This document shows positions 9,452 to 20,318 of a stretch of 64,000 nt of DNA, one piece after another. The notes beneath the pieces were generated by a model. That model worked only from the letters and a program-made list of their open reading frames with translations, did no database searches and was not told the DNA's origin. Numbering within the stretch: the stretch's first letter is position 1; each line of letters starts with the position of its first letter. The stretch is taken from contig NZ_LXKN01000001.1 in the NCBI RefSeq assembly GCF_001692325.1, positions 868,001 through 932,000 on the forward strand. The letters run 5' to 3'. A program made the translations under genes and the position numbers. The DNA comes from Rhizobium sp. AC27/96. Lineage in GTDB: Bacteria > Pseudomonadota > Alphaproteobacteria > Rhizobiales > Rhizobiaceae.

Positions 9452-11800
9452 GTGAAAATGAAGGCTGGTTCAAGATTATTGAACGCAGTGTCGGCGGTAG
9501 CGCTGTCTGCTGGTGTTGTTGCGTCGGGCGCTGGTGTTATCACCCTTGCCTCTGCCTCAGTTGCGGAAGCCGCTGTTATTCAGCGGGTCGATGTCCAGGG
9601 TGCCGAGCGCATCGGGGCAACGGCTGTTCGTGATAATATCACGATCAAGCCCGGCAAGAGCTTCTCTCCCGCCGATATCGATTCATCGGTGAAGCAGCTT
9701 TATGCGACCGGATACTTCTCCGATGTGCATATCAGCGTTTCGGGCAGCGCGCTTGTCGTCTCCGTCAAGGAAAACCAGCTGATCAACGCTGTGGTTTTCA
9801 ACGGCAACCACAAGATCAAGGACGACAAGCTTCAGGGCATCGTGCAGACGCATGCTGCCGGTCCCTACAACGAAGCCAGCGTCCAAGCCGATATCAAGAC
9901 CATCAAGGACGCCTACGCTTCGATTGGCCGTAACGACGTCCAGGTGACGACGCAGACCGCAGAGGTCGCGCAGGGCCGCCTCAACGTGGCCTTCGTCATC
10001 AATGAAGGCGACCGTACCAAGATCGACAAGATCAACTTCTCGGGCAACCAGGCTTACGGCAGCGGCCGTCTTGCTTCGGTCATCAGCACCAAGAAGAGCA
10101 ACTTCCTTTCCTTCCTGACGCGTAAGGACGTGTATAGCCCGGAACGCCAGCAGGCCGACCAGGACACGCTGCGCCAGTTCTACTACAATCACGGTTATGC
10201 CGACTTCCGAATCGTCAGCGCCGATGCGACGCTGAATGAGCAGAACAACGAATATACCCTGAACTTCAACGTCGACGAAGGTCCGCGCTACAATTACGGC
10301 GATATCAACGTCGTCTCGACGGTCGATGGCGTCAACGCCGAGGAACTGAAGGGTCTCGTTATCACGCATAAGGGCGATGTTTACAGCGCCAAGGATATCC
10401 AGACCTCGATCGAGAACATTTCCAAGCGCGTCGCTGCCGCCGGCTACCCGTTCGCGCGCATCACGCCACGCGGGAACCGCGATCTGACCGGTCACACGAT
10501 CGGTATCGAATATCTGGTTGACCAGGGTGAGCGCGCTTATGTTGAGCGCATCGAAATCCGCGGCAACACCCGCACGCGCGATTACGTCATCCGCCGCGAA
10601 TTCGACCTGAACGAAGGCGACGCCTTCAACCAGGAAATGATCACGCGCGCCAAGCGTCGTCTTGATGCCCTCGGCTACTTCACCAAGGTTGACATCACCA
10701 CGGCGCAGGGCAGTGCCGCTGACCGTGTTGTCGTTATCGTCAATGTCGAAGACCAGCCGACCGGCTCGTTCGGTATCGGTGCTGGCTACGCTGTCGGCAA
10801 CAACGGCGGTCTGCTTCTGGAAGCCTCTGTGGAAGAAAAGAACTTCCTCGGCCGTGGTCAGTATATCCGCATCGCAGCGGGTGCCGGCACGGAAGGCAAT
10901 CGTACCTATAACGTCTCGTTCACCGAGCCCTACTTCCTCGGTTATCGTCTGGCCGCCGGTTTCGATATCTTCAAGAACCAGACGTCGAGCGCCGACTACT
11001 ATGATTATTCGGAAGAAGGCTTCTCGCTGCGCGTCACCGCGCCGATCACCGAGAACCTGGCGACGACCCTGCGTTATAACTACAAGAAGCTGACATACGA
11101 CGGCACGAACGATTGGCAGGACAATCTTTCGCGCGCATATGTCAATCTGATTGATAACGGTCCCTGGACCCAGTCAACGATTTCGCAGACCTTTACCTAC
11201 AACACGCTGGACGATCAGAATCTGCCGCGTGAAGGCTTCATCGCCAAGTTCACGCATGAATTTGCAGGCCTCGGCGGCGACTCCAACTTCTACAAGCTGA
11301 GCGGCAAGGCCCGTTACTACCAGATGATCAGCGACGAAGCCGATATCATCGGCTCGCTGACGGTTGGTGCCGGTTACGTGATGCCGACGGATGGCAGCAA
11401 GCTGAACGTGTTCGACCAGTTCACGCTCGGTGGCCGTGAAATCCGCGGCTTCCAGAATGCTGGTATCGGTCCTCGTGTCGGCAATAACGATAACAACCCG
11501 CTCGGTGGCACGACTTACTTCACCGCTTCGGCTGAAGCGAGCATGCCGATGCCGGGCGTACCGCAGGACATCGGTCTGCGTCTCGCAGCATTCGCGGACG
11601 CGGGTACGCTCTACGGTAACAAGGCGAATTCCTTCGGCGATTCGGTTTACAACGATAGTTCGATCCGAGCTTCGCTCGGTGCAGGCCTGATCTGGTCGTC
11701 GCCGTTCGGTGTCATCCGTGTTGACTATGCTGTTCCGGTTCTCAAGCAGGATTACGACCAAGTTGAGAATTTCCGGTTTGGCATCGCCAACCAGTTCTGA
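9452..11800 (+). CDS. bamA: Outer membrane protein assembly factor BamA
   Basis: BamA is the core of the machinery that folds beta-barrel proteins into the outer membrane. The 782-residue protein has a signal peptide with probable cleavage after SVAEA near residue 40, five POTRA repeats over roughly residues 41-440, then an Omp85 barrel ending in phenylalanine (NQF). GGREIRGFQ is the conserved lid-loop VRGF-like motif. Start: GTG at 9452 has an AAGG site 7-8 bases upstream; the ATG at 9458 two codons later is the alternative. The context between rseP and the lpx genes is conserved. Confidence 0.96.
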   Translation: MKMKAGSRLLNAVSAVALSAGVVASGAGVITLASASVAEAAVIQRVDVQGAERIGATAVRDNITIKPGKSFSPADIDSSVKQLYATGYFSDVHISVSGSALVVSVKENQLINAVVFNGNHKIKDDKLQGIVQTHAAGPYNEASVQADIKTIKDAYASIGRNDVQVTTQTAEVAQGRLNVAFVINEGDRTKIDKINFSGNQAYGSGRLASVISTKKSNFLSFLTRKDVYSPERQQADQDTLRQFYYNHGYADFRIVSADATLNEQNNEYTLNFNVDEGPRYNYGDINVVSTVDGVNAEELKGLVITHKGDVYSAKDIQTSIENISKRVAAAGYPFARITPRGNRDLTGHTIGIEYLVDQGERAYVERIEIRGNTRTRDYVIRREFDLNEGDAFNQEMITRAKRRLDALGYFTKVDITTAQGSAADRVVVIVNVEDQPTGSFGIGAGYAVGNNGGLLLEASVEEKNFLGRGQYIRIAAGAGTEGNRTYNVSFTEPYFLGYRLAAGFDIFKNQTSSADYYDYSEEGFSLRVTAPITENLATTLRYNYKKLTYDGTNDWQDNLSRAYVNLIDNGPWTQSTISQTFTYNTLDDQNLPREGFIAKFTHEFAGLGGDSNFYKLSGKARYYQMISDEADIIGSLTVGAGYVMPTDGSKLNVFDQFTLGGREIRGFQNAGIGPRVGNNDNNPLGGTTYFTASAEASMPMPGVPQDIGLRLAAFADAGTLYGNKANSFGDSVYNDSSIRASLGAGLIWSSPFGVIRVDYAVPVLKQDYDQVENFRFGIANQF

Positions 11801-11851
11801 TATCGGCAGTCCAGAACTGCGGGCTTGAACACCGTTCTGGAGCTGGTGCTT

Positions 11852-12919
11852 ATGGAACATACAGGTTTTTTCCCGCTCCACGGTGGAGTCAGCTTAGCTA
11901 AGCTGGCTCTCCATCTTGGGGCGGAACTTGCTGATGCGGCCTCTTCGGAGGTCGTCATCAGATCTATCGCTCCCGTCTACCGGGCAGGCGAAGGCGATAT
12001 TTGCTATATTCTTTCCCGGAAAAATCGTGGCGAGCTGGAAACCTGCAAGGCTTCGGCAATCATTTGCCTGCCGGCACTGCGATCCTTTGTGCCCGCACAT
12101 ATTCCGCTAATTCTGTCCAAGAAGCCGCATACGGATTTCGCACTTGTGGGCGGATTGCTGCATCCGGAAGCGCTGCAGCCGGTTGCGTTCACCTCTAGCC
12201 CCGGAACTATTTCGCCCGGTGCCTTCATCGATGCGACGGCCAGGCTGGAAGCCAATATCGGCGTGGAGCCGGGAGCGGTCATCGGGCCAGGCGCCGAGAT
12301 CGGCGAGGGAACCCGCATCGGTGCCAACGCGCTGATCGGACCTGGCGTCAAGATCGGGCGAAATTGCAATATTGGCGGCGGAGCGAGCGTGCTCTGCGCC
12401 TATATCGGCAATGGTGTCATTATCCACAACGGCACGCGCATCGGCCAGGACGGTTTCGGTTATGCGCCGGGGCCGCGCGGCATGGTGAAAATCGTGCAGA
12501 TCGGCCGTGTGATCATTCAAGACAATGTCGAGATCGGCGCCAATACGACGATCGATCGCGGCACGATGGATGACACCGTGATCGGCGAAGGCACCAAGAT
12601 CGACAATCAAGTTCAGATCGGACATAACGTTCGCATCGGCCGCCATTGCGCGATCGTCAGCCAGGTCGGCATCGCCGGCAGCACGGTGATTGGTGACGGT
12701 GTGCAGATCGGTGGTCAGGCTGGGCTGAACGGCCATATTCACATTGGCGACGGTGTACAGATCGGCGCCAAAAGCGGTGTGATGAACAGCATTCCGGCGG
12801 GCGAGCGTTATGCTGGTCTTCCAGCTCGACCCCTGTGGGATTTTCTGAGGGAATCGGCGGAGATCGCAAAGCGGTCAGGAGCCAGAGAAAAGAAGGACGG
12901 GAGTGCGGAGCATGACTGA
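11852..12919 (+). CDS. lpxD: UDP-3-O-(3-hydroxyacyl)glucosamine N-acyltransferase
   Basis: LpxD adds the second 3-hydroxyacyl chain in lipid A synthesis. The 355-residue protein has an N-terminal uridine-binding domain (to about residue 110) and a left-handed beta helix of hexapeptide repeats, such as [20 protein letters not shown]. The catalytic region holds [19 protein letters not shown]. The frame opens earlier at a TTG (11825), but the ATG at 11852 has a GGAG site and fits the family N-terminus. It overlaps fabZ by 8 bases. Confidence 0.96.
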   Translation: MEHTGFFPLHGGVSLAKLALHLGAELADAASSEVVIRSIAPVYRAGEGDICYILSRKNRGELETCKASAIICLPALRSFVPAHIPLILSKKPHTDFALVGGLLHPEALQPVAFTSSPGTISPGAFIDATARLEANIGVEPGAVIGPGAEIGEGTRIGANALIGPGVKIGRNCNIGGGASVLCAYIGNGVIIHNGTRIGQDGFGYAPGPRGMVKIVQIGRVIIQDNVEIGANTTIDRGTMDDTVIGEGTKIDNQVQIGHNVRIGRHCAIVSQVGIAGSTVIGDGVQIGGQAGLNGHIHIGDGVQIGAKSGVMNSIPAGERYAGLPARPLWDFLRESAEIAKRSGAREKKDGSAEHD

Positions 12920-13385
12920 AGAAGCCAAGGCGTCGTTGTCGTCGGCCGACGTTCTGGAAATTATGAAGCTTTTGCCGCATCGCTATCCTTTCTTGATGGT
13001 CGACAAGATCATCGAGATCGACAGCGATAATTCCGCGATCGGCATCAAGAACGTAACGGCGAACGAGCCGCAATTCACCGGGCATTTTCCGGGCTCCCCG
13101 ATTATGCCGGGCGTGCTGCTCATCGAAGGCATGGCGCAGACGGCAGGCGCAATCTGTGCCCGCAAGGACGGCATCGGCGGCAACCTCGTCTATTTCATGA
13201 CGATCGATAATGCGCGTTTCCGCAGGCCGGTCGTTCCGGGTGATCGCGTCGAGTTTCATGTCGTCAAGCTGAAGCAGCGTGGCACGATCTGGAAATTCCA
13301 TTGCGACGCCAAGGTCGATGGCTCGCTGGTTGCCGAAGCCGATATCGGCGCGATGATTGTGAGGAAGGATCAAGACCAGGCATGA
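12912..13385 (+). CDS. fabZ: 3-hydroxyacyl-[acyl-carrier-protein] dehydratase FabZ
   Basis: FabZ dehydrates 3-hydroxyacyl-ACP in type II fatty acid synthesis and competes with LpxA and LpxD for the same acyl-ACP, which explains its place among the lpx genes. The 157-residue protein has the hot-dog fold: [14 protein letters not shown], then [20 protein letters not shown] with catalytic His and Glu. The ATG at 12912 is preferred over the GTG at 12903. It overlaps lpxD by 8 bases and lpxA by 4. Confidence 0.97.
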   Translation: MTEEAKASLSSADVLEIMKLLPHRYPFLMVDKIIEIDSDNSAIGIKNVTANEPQFTGHFPGSPIMPGVLLIEGMAQTAGAICARKDGIGGNLVYFMTIDNARFRRPVVPGDRVEFHVVKLKQRGTIWKFHCDAKVDGSLVAEADIGAMIVRKDQDQA

Positions 13386-14197
13386 GCAGCATCGCAAAAA
13401 GCGCGAGCATTCATAAGTTCGCGGTCGTTGAGGATGGTGCCATCGTCGGCGAAAACGTCGTGGTCGGCCCTTTCTGCCATGTCGGCCCCAAGGTCGTGCT
13501 TCATGACAACGTGCAGTTGCTGACGCATGCCGTGGTCACCGGACGTACGACGATCGGCAAGGCAACGAAGATATTTCCGATGGCCATCGTCGGTGGCGAC
13601 CCGCAGAGCGTTCATCACGGCGGCGAAGAGACGACACTGGATGTCGGCGAGAATTGCACGATCCGCGAAGGCGTGACGATCAACACCGGCACCGCCGATT
13701 ACGGCGGCAAGACGATTGTCGGCAACAACAATCTCTTCCTTGCCAATTCGCACGTGGCGCATGATTGCCGCATCGGCAACAACGTCATCATGTCGAACAA
13801 CGTCATGCTGGCAGGGCATGTGACTGTGGAAGATCGGGCCATTCTCGGCGGCGGTTGCGCTGTGCATCAGTTCACGCGCATCGGCCGGCAGGCCTTCATC
13901 GGCGGCCTTTCGGCCGCAAGTTACGATGTCATTCCCTACGGCATGCTGAACGGCAATCCTGGTGTGCTTTCCGGCCTCAATATTGTCGGCATGTCTCGCG
14001 CCGGCATTGACCGCGCGGTCATTCACAGGGTCCGGCGCGCCTATAAGAGCATCTTCGAAGGCGGCGGTTCTATCCGTGACAACGCCGGTGCGATCCGCGA
14101 GGAATATGCCGATTGCAAGGAAGTGATTGAGATCCTCGATTTCATCGCGGCCGATAGCGATCGCGCACTGTCGTCGCCCAATCGCGGCAAGAGCTGA
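13382..14197 (+). CDS. lpxA: Acyl-ACP--UDP-N-acetylglucosamine O-acyltransferase
   Basis: LpxA catalyses the first step of lipid A synthesis in the cytoplasm. The 271-residue protein is a hexapeptide-repeat beta helix with the catalytic [11 protein letters not shown] region, [14 protein letters not shown], and a C-terminal helical domain (RRAYKSIF). The start ATG overlaps the fabZ stop (ATGA), so an earlier in-frame codon at 13301 inside fabZ is not used here. Confidence 0.97.
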   Translation: MSSIAKSASIHKFAVVEDGAIVGENVVVGPFCHVGPKVVLHDNVQLLTHAVVTGRTTIGKATKIFPMAIVGGDPQSVHHGGEETTLDVGENCTIREGVTINTGTADYGGKTIVGNNNLFLANSHVAHDCRIGNNVIMSNNVMLAGHVTVEDRAILGGGCAVHQFTRIGRQAFIGGLSAASYDVIPYGMLNGNPGVLSGLNIVGMSRAGIDRAVIHRVRRAYKSIFEGGGSIRDNAGAIREEYADCKEVIEILDFIAADSDRALSSPNRGKS

Positions 14198-14198
14198 C

Positions 14199-15080
14199 GT
14201 GGTTTCGGCCGGCCTCAAGGGCGAGGGCAGGTTGGCGATCATCGCGGGCAGTGGCTTTTTGCCCGCCTATGTCGCCGATGCCGCCCGGCAGGCCGGCGAA
14301 AATCCCGTTGTTATCGCCCTTACGGATGAAGCGGACCGAGATTGGTCCGCTTTCGATCACGCCAATCTCGGGGTTGGCAATTTTGCTGGCCTGGAAGCAA
14401 CATTCCGCCGCTATGGCGTTGACCGGGTCGTGATGTCCGGCGGCGTCGCCCGCCGTCCGCCCTGGCGCGAGATCCACCCGACTTGGCGCGTAATCAGGGA
14501 ATTGCCCCTAACCATTCGCACGCTTCTTTCCGGTGGCGACAATGCCGTGCTGCAGATGGTCATCCGTTTGATCGAGGCCGGTGGCGTACGCGTCGTCGGC
14601 GCGCATGAAATCGCGCCGGATCTGTTGGCAACCACCGGGCCGCTCGGCCGCCATGCACCATCCGCGGAAGATCTGCGCGATATCGCGCAAGGTGCCAAGG
14701 CTGCCGATGCGCTGGGGCTGCTGGATGTCGGCCAGGGCGCGGTCAGCGTCGGTGGGCGTGTCGTCGCGCTGGAAGGCGCCGAGGGCACGGACAGAATGAT
14801 CGAGCGCGTGGCCGGCTTGCGCGCCGAAGGGCGCATATCGCAGCGCCGTCGCGGCGTGCTGGTCAAGCTCTGCAAACCGCAGCAGGATGTGCGTGCCGAT
14901 CTGCCCTCCATCGGCGTTTCCACGGTGCTTAACGCCAAAAAGGCAGGGCTTGCCGGCGTAGCGGTGGAGGCGGGCAGGGCACTGGTTCTCGAGCGCGAGG
15001 CGGTGATTGCGGCGGCGGACGAAGCCGGCATTTTCGTCTGCGGCATCGATCGCGGCCTGAGCGCGGAGGGATTCATGTGA
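14199..15080 (+). CDS. lpxI: UDP-2,3-diacylglucosamine diphosphatase LpxI
   Basis: LpxI hydrolyses UDP-2,3-diacylglucosamine to lipid X; it is the alphaproteobacterial replacement for LpxH. The 293-residue protein (DUF1009 family) starts with GTG directly after the lpxA stop and opens with RLAIIAGSGFLP. VVMSGGVARRP, GDNAVLQMVIRLIE and KLCKPQQDVRADLPSIG are family-typical. It overlaps lpxB by 4 bases. The position between lpxA and lpxB supports the assignment. Confidence 0.94.
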   Translation: MVSAGLKGEGRLAIIAGSGFLPAYVADAARQAGENPVVIALTDEADRDWSAFDHANLGVGNFAGLEATFRRYGVDRVVMSGGVARRPPWREIHPTWRVIRELPLTIRTLLSGGDNAVLQMVIRLIEAGGVRVVGAHEIAPDLLATTGPLGRHAPSAEDLRDIAQGAKAADALGLLDVGQGAVSVGGRVVALEGAEGTDRMIERVAGLRAEGRISQRRRGVLVKLCKPQQDVRADLPSIGVSTVLNAKKAGLAGVAVEAGRALVLEREAVIAAADEAGIFVCGIDRGLSAEGFM

Positions 15081-16261
15081 GCGGTGCGGCACCACTGAAG
15101 CTTGCTGTGGTCGCGGGCGAAGTCTCGGGCGATCTGTTAGGTGGTGACCTCGTCGCGGCCCTGAAGCGGCGCTATGACGGCCCGGTGGAACTGGTTGGTG
15201 TCGGCGGCGAGGCGCTGGAAGCCCAGGGGCTGCATTCGCTGTTCGATTATTCCGAGCTCTCGATCATGGGTTTCATCCAGGTGATCAAGCAACTGCCGAA
15301 GCTGCTCGCCCGCATCCGCCAGACGGCCGACGCCATTATCGCTGCCAGGCCCGACGTACTTCTTATCATCGACAGCCCGGATTTCACGCACCGCGTTGCA
15401 AAGCGGGTGCGCAAGGCCTTGCCCGGCGTTCCGATCGTCAACTACGTCTGCCCCAGCGTCTGGGCGTGGAAGGAGTATCGGGCGCAGAAGATGCTTGCCT
15501 ATGTCGATCATGTGCTGGCCGTGCTGCCATTCGAGCCGGAAGCCATGCAGCGCCTAGGCGGTCCGGCAACCACCTATGTCGGCCATCGCCTGACGGTGGA
15601 TGCCAATCTGCTGGAGACACGCCGGCAGCGTGCCTTGCGCAGCACCAATACCGCTGGCGGCCAGATGACGGTTCTTCTCCTCCCTGGTTCGCGCGGTTCG
15701 GAGATCCGCCAGCTGCTTCCAGTCTTTGAGCGGGCTACCGAAGAACTTAGTCGGCGAAATGATAAGGTTCGCTACCTGCTGCCGACCGTGCCGAAGCAGG
15801 AAGCCCTCGTGCGCTCGCTTCTGGAAAGCTGGAGCGTAAAACCTGAAATCCTCGTCGGTCAGGATGCAAAATGGGCGGCTTTCGCGCAGGCGGATGCCGC
15901 CATGGCTGCATCCGGCACGGTGGTCCTTGAACTGGGCCTAGCCAGCGTTCCGGTGGTTTCGACCTACAAGACGGAGTGGCTGGCGAGATTCGTGATGTCG
16001 CGCATCAAGGTGTGGTCGGCAGCCCTGCCGAACCTGATTGCCGACTACGCAGTCGTGCCGGAACTCATCAACGATGTCCTGCGTCCCGGTCTGCTGGCGC
16101 GTTACATGGAGCGCCTATCGAATGATACGCGTGAGCGCGGGGCGATGCTCGCGGGCTACGATCTGGTCTGGCAGCGAATGCAGACGGAAGAGCCACCAGG
16201 CGACAAGGCTGCGGCGATCATTTTGGACGTTTTGTCCCATAAAAAAACCGGTCATCTCTGA
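15077..16261 (+). CDS. lpxB: Lipid-A-disaccharide synthase
   Basis: LpxB condenses lipid X with UDP-diacylglucosamine at the inner membrane, the glycosyltransferase step of lipid A synthesis. The 394-residue protein starts at a GTG overlapping the lpxI stop and opens with LKLAVVAGEVSGDLLGGDLV. Further signatures are ELSIMGFIQV, LIIDSPDFTHRVAKRVR, YVCPSVWAWK, LLLPGSRGSEI and ASGTVVLELGLA. Its stop codon lies inside the hairpin loop of the terminator that follows. Confidence 0.97.
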   Translation: MSGAAPLKLAVVAGEVSGDLLGGDLVAALKRRYDGPVELVGVGGEALEAQGLHSLFDYSELSIMGFIQVIKQLPKLLARIRQTADAIIAARPDVLLIIDSPDFTHRVAKRVRKALPGVPIVNYVCPSVWAWKEYRAQKMLAYVDHVLAVLPFEPEAMQRLGGPATTYVGHRLTVDANLLETRRQRALRSTNTAGGQMTVLLLPGSRGSEIRQLLPVFERATEELSRRNDKVRYLLPTVPKQEALVRSLLESWSVKPEILVGQDAKWAAFAQADAAMAASGTVVLELGLASVPVVSTYKTEWLARFVMSRIKVWSAALPNLIADYAVVPELINDVLRPGLLARYMERLSNDTRERGAMLAGYDLVWQRMQTEEPPGDKAAAIILDVLSHKKTGHL

Positions 16262-16272
16262 CCGGTTTTTTT
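16241..16272. terminator. Bidirectional terminator between lpxB and gltA
   Basis: Seven A, an ACCGGTCA/TGACCGGT stem with a TCTC loop, then seven T. Because A and T tracts flank both sides, it can terminate lpxB on the plus strand and gltA on the minus strand. The lpxB stop codon (TGA) lies at the start of the 3' arm. Confidence 0.9.
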
Positions 16273-16288
16273 GTTTCAATTCGAAAGC

Positions 16289-17578
16289 TTAGCGCTTGGA
16301 GACCGGGACATACTCGCGCAGCGGTGCGCCGGTATAGAGCTGGCGCGGACGGCCGATACGCTGATGCGGATCCTCGATCATCTCGTTCCACTGTGCGATC
16401 CAGCCGACGGTACGGGCCAGAGCGAACAGAACGGTGAACATGGTCGTGGGGAAGCCCAGGGCCTTCAGCGTGATGCCGGAGTAGAAGTCGACGTTCGGAT
16501 AGAGCTTCTTCTCGATGAAGTATTCATCGGTGAGCGCGATGCGCTCAAGCTCGATCGCGATGTCGAGCAACGGATCGTCCTTGATGCCGAGTTCGCCGAG
16601 CACTTCGTGCGCCGTCTTCTGCATGATCTTGGCGCGCGGATCGTAGTTCTTGTAGACGCGATGACCGAAGCCCATGAGGCGGAACGGATCGTTCTTGTCC
16701 TTGGCGCGGGCGATATATTCTGGAATACGGTCAACGGAGCCGATTTCGCTGAGCATGTTCAGCGCTGCTTCGTTGGCGCCGCCATGCGCGGGGCCCCAGA
16801 GGCAGGCAATGCCCGCAGCGATACAGGCAAACGGATTGGCGCCCGAAGAGCCGGCGAGACGAACCGTCGAGGTCGATGCGTTCTGCTCGTGATCGGCATG
16901 CAGAATGAAGATGCGGTCCATGGCGCGTGCGAGCACCGGATTGACCACATATTCCTCGCAGGGAACGGCAAAGCACATGCGCAGGAAGTTCGATGCGTAG
17001 TCGAGATCATTCTTCGGATAAACGAAGGGCTGGCCGATATGGTACTTGTAGGCCATGGCGGCAAGCGTCGGCATCTTGGCGATCATGCGAAGGCTCGCGA
17101 CCATGCGCTGATGCGGATCGGTGATGTCGGTCGAGTCGTGATAGAAGGCGGACAGAGCGCCAACGCAGCCGCACATGACGGCCATCGGATGCGCATCACG
17201 GCGGAAGCCGGTGAAGAAGCGCGACATCTGCTCATGTACCATGGTGTGGTGCACGACGCGATGGTCGAAGTCCTTCTTCTGTGCTGTCGTCGGCAATTCG
17301 CCGTAAAGGAGCAGATAGCAAACTTCGAGGAAATCGCCGTGTTCGGCCAGCTGATCGATCGGATAGCCGCGGTGCAGCAGAACGCCTTCGTCGCCATCAA
17401 TATAGGTGATGGCGGACTCGCAAGACGCCGTCGAGGTGAAGCCAGGATCGTAGGTGAAAGTGGAGGTGTTCTTATAAAGGGCACCAATATCAATGACACT
17501 TGGGCCGATGGTTCCGGTTTTGACCGGCAGGTCCACCGTCTTCTCACCCCAAGTTAGTTTCGCGCTTTGTTCCGTCAT
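16289..17578 (-). CDS. gltA: Citrate synthase
   Basis: Citrate synthase condenses oxaloacetate and acetyl-CoA, the entry step of the TCA cycle. The 429-residue protein is the hexameric bacterial type I form. Active-site regions seen are [24 protein letters not shown] and [14 protein letters not shown]. The start has a GGAGG site 6 bases upstream on the minus strand. It is convergent with lpxB, sharing its terminator, and divergent from comEC across about 280 bases. Confidence 0.97.
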   Translation of the reverse strand: MTEQSAKLTWGEKTVDLPVKTGTIGPSVIDIGALYKNTSTFTYDPGFTSTASCESAITYIDGDEGVLLHRGYPIDQLAEHGDFLEVCYLLLYGELPTTAQKKDFDHRVVHHTMVHEQMSRFFTGFRRDAHPMAVMCGCVGALSAFYHDSTDITDPHQRMVASLRMIAKMPTLAAMAYKYHIGQPFVYPKNDLDYASNFLRMCFAVPCEEYVVNPVLARAMDRIFILHADHEQNASTSTVRLAGSSGANPFACIAAGIACLWGPAHGGANEAALNMLSEIGSVDRIPEYIARAKDKNDPFRLMGFGHRVYKNYDPRAKIMQKTAHEVLGELGIKDDPLLDIAIELERIALTDEYFIEKKLYPNVDFYSGITLKALGFPTTMFTVLFALARTVGWIAQWNEMIEDPHQRIGRPRQLYTGAPLREYVPVSKR

Positions 17579-17858
17579 GCTGATCCTCCAAGATTTGGCG
17601 GGATTGACGCCATAAAAAGCGCCAAAAGGTTAAGCGACTAACGACTAGCTATATGATCCAGAGCCTAATGCCAAGTTATCCTAATGCCGAATTGTGCATT
17701 GCGGTATCAACTTTTGGGCACTGCGATAGCCTCTTTGACCATGCTGTTTCGGTAAATAGCGCAAATCAGTGACAGATTTGTCGATTTTGGTTGAAATCAC
17801 CTGATGGTGACGGCAAAAATCGCGCTAAAGCTGTAGTTTTGCGTGGGGCAGGCGTTAA

Positions 17859-20318
17859 ATGCCTAATTTAGAGGCACAGGAACGGCAGGAGTATGGCCGG
17901 GACTTAGCTCCGCCTTCACAGCATCGCCGCGCTATTGCCCCAATCGCGCCCCGCGCCGAGGCTGAACGGCGTCAGCGAACCCAGGACCAGGCATCTCTGT
18001 TCGCGCGGCTCTATCTGACCCTCGGTCACGGTCGCGCTGCGATCGGAAGACTGATCGAAGAAGAGGCGGCACATGGTCGTGCCATCCTGTTCGCGCCGAT
18101 CTATATGGGGCTTGGCGCGATCTTCTGGTTCAAGGTTGATAGCGATCCACCTCCACAGGCGGTGCTGGTGGCGCTGCTGCTTCTGGCGGGCGGCTTTCTG
18201 TTCAAGCGTGATGCGGGCCGTGTGTTCCGGCATGTTCTCTTCGCCGGCATGCTGGTGAGTCTGGGCATGGCCCTGGCGCAATGGGAAAGCTGGCGGGCAT
18301 CGACGGTGATGCTCGATTCGGCAGTGACGACGACGTTTACGGGTCGGATCGAAAGACGTGAATCCTATGACAACGGCCGTTGGAGATATGTCGTCAAAGT
18401 CGATGCAACGGAAAAGCCGGCCATTCGAAGAGCGCCGGGACGCGTCACCATCTTCGTTCGAAAACAGGCAGAGCCATTCAACCTTGGTGATCGGATCCAG
18501 GGCAGGGCGCGGCTGACACCACCGGCCGGCCCGGCCTTGCCGCACCTCAACGATTTTGCATTCAGCTCTTATTTCAATGGGATTGGAGCGAACGGCTTCG
18601 CCTACGGCACCCCCGAACTATTGTCTCCGGATGGTGATGTCACAAAAGAGCCGTTGCTGGATCAGGCGGATATCTGGCTTGCCGGCCTGCGCAACAGCAT
18701 AGGCGACAGGATCAGGAGAACCTTGCCAGGCGACACCGGTGCCTTTGCAGCCGCACTTGTCACCGATGAGAGACGGGCGATTTCAGATGAGACGACAGAG
18801 GCGCTGCGAACCGCAGGCCTGACGCATATCATCGCCATCTCGGGCCTGAACATGGCGCTGTCGGCCGGCATTTTCTATATCGGCCTGCGTTACCTGTTCA
18901 GCCTGTTTCCAGGTGTCGCGCAGGCTTGGCCAACCAAGAAAGTGGCTGCGTTCGGTGCGCTGGTCACCGTGACGGCCTATTACCTCATTTCCGGTTTCGG
19001 CGTGTCTGCCGAACGCGCCTTCATCATGATGGCGATCGTGCTGGTTGCCGTACTTTTCGACCGGCCGTCAATCAGCCTTCGAAATGTAGCGCTGTCGGCA
19101 ATTGTCATTCTCATTCTGTCGCCATCGCAGGTGCTGGGGCCGAGCTTCCAGATGTCCTATGCCGCCACGCTGGCGCTGGTGTCGGGCTATACGCTGTGGA
19201 AGCGGCGGCAGCATCGCGAAAGCATCTTTTCGCGCTCCAGGCTGCTCAGTCCGCTGTTGTTCGTCTCCCGTTTCTTCGGCGGCGTGTTGTCGACATCCTT
19301 CGTCGGCGGTGCTTCGACGGCAATTTTCTCGATCGAGCATTTTCACCGGTTGGCGACATACGGGCTTGCCGCAAATCTCGCCGCCATGCCGATCGTCTCG
19401 TTCATTGTCATGCCGTTCGGCATGATGGCCATGTTGCTGATGCCGCTTGGCCTCGATGCGCCATTCTGGAAAGTCACCGGCGAGGGACTGGAGCTTGTCA
19501 TCCTGATCGCCAAGACCGTGGCCGGCTGGGGAGGCGATATCACCTTTGGCCGTCAAGCGGGCTGGCTCTTGCCGACTTTCATAGCCGGCTTCCTTATCAT
19601 GACCATGCTGCGGACCCACCTGCGCCATGTCGGGCTGCTGTTGTTGCTCTCGGCGATTGGCGCTGCTGCATTCAGCTCCGGCATGCCGAAGCCCGATCTG
19701 ATGATTTCCGAAGATGGCGTTCTCGTCGCGTTGCGACAGGACGATATCCTGGCAACGAACCGCGAGAGACCACAGGCCTTTATTTTCGAGCAATGGCAGA
19801 AGGCGCTGATGGCAGCCGAACACCAACCTCCAACCATTCTTCCAGCCGACAGTCGGCTTCCTCATGTCAGCAAAGCAGATCGCCGCCGGCGGTTAAGCAC
19901 GGAGGAACAGAACGCCGTGCGCAAGGCAATGGACGAAGCGCTAGATCAGGTGATGCAGGGGAGTTTTGCCTGCCAGAAGGGCGCGTGGTGCGTCGCGATG
20001 CTTGAGAATGGCGCTATGCTCGTCACCATTGAGGACGCAGCCTATCTGCCGCCCGCTTGCGATACGGCAAATATCGTCATCACGCCGATAAAATTGCGCC
20101 TCGATCGCTGCCGCTCCGGAGCAATGCTTTTCACCGACGCCACATTGCGGCAAACCGGCTCCGTCGAGATGAATTTCAACGCAGATATGCCAATCATCTC
20201 CACAGCCTTCGACAATCCGCAGCGCCCATGGATGCGGCACCGAACCTATGATTGGCGCACCGGAACCTTTGGTGCACCAATCCGCTCCGCGTCACCAGTT
20301 AGTGATAGCGGCGAATGA
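17859..20318 (+). CDS. comEC: ComEC/Rec2-family membrane protein without an evident nuclease domain
   Basis: ComEC proteins form the inner-membrane channel for DNA uptake. The 819-residue protein has an N-terminal DUF4131-type region, a soluble OB-like part (about 140-230), and a competence domain of many membrane helices from about 310 to 600, starting with [16 protein letters not shown]. The C-terminal 200 residues are soluble but lack the HxHxDH metallo-beta-lactamase motif present in full-length ComEC of Gram-positive bacteria. The start ATG at 17859 is the first in frame, with no strong ribosome site. The last 20 bases overlap the lexA 3' end on the other strand. Confidence 0.85.
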   Translation: MPNLEAQERQEYGRDLAPPSQHRRAIAPIAPRAEAERRQRTQDQASLFARLYLTLGHGRAAIGRLIEEEAAHGRAILFAPIYMGLGAIFWFKVDSDPPPQAVLVALLLLAGGFLFKRDAGRVFRHVLFAGMLVSLGMALAQWESWRASTVMLDSAVTTTFTGRIERRESYDNGRWRYVVKVDATEKPAIRRAPGRVTIFVRKQAEPFNLGDRIQGRARLTPPAGPALPHLNDFAFSSYFNGIGANGFAYGTPELLSPDGDVTKEPLLDQADIWLAGLRNSIGDRIRRTLPGDTGAFAAALVTDERRAISDETTEALRTAGLTHIIAISGLNMALSAGIFYIGLRYLFSLFPGVAQAWPTKKVAAFGALVTVTAYYLISGFGVSAERAFIMMAIVLVAVLFDRPSISLRNVALSAIVILILSPSQVLGPSFQMSYAATLALVSGYTLWKRRQHRESIFSRSRLLSPLLFVSRFFGGVLSTSFVGGASTAIFSIEHFHRLATYGLAANLAAMPIVSFIVMPFGMMAMLLMPLGLDAPFWKVTGEGLELVILIAKTVAGWGGDITFGRQAGWLLPTFIAGFLIMTMLRTHLRHVGLLLLLSAIGAAAFSSGMPKPDLMISEDGVLVALRQDDILATNRERPQAFIFEQWQKALMAAEHQPPTILPADSRLPHVSKADRRRRLSTEEQNAVRKAMDEALDQVMQGSFACQKGAWCVAMLENGAMLVTIEDAAYLPPACDTANIVITPIKLRLDRCRSGAMLFTDATLRQTGSVEMNFNADMPIISTAFDNPQRPWMRHRTYDWRTGTFGAPIRSASPVSDSGE

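Noticed and set aside
16271-17557. Plus-strand open frame (428 codons) opposite gltA
   Set aside because: Antisense shadow of citrate synthase, which has full catalytic motifs and a GGAGG site.
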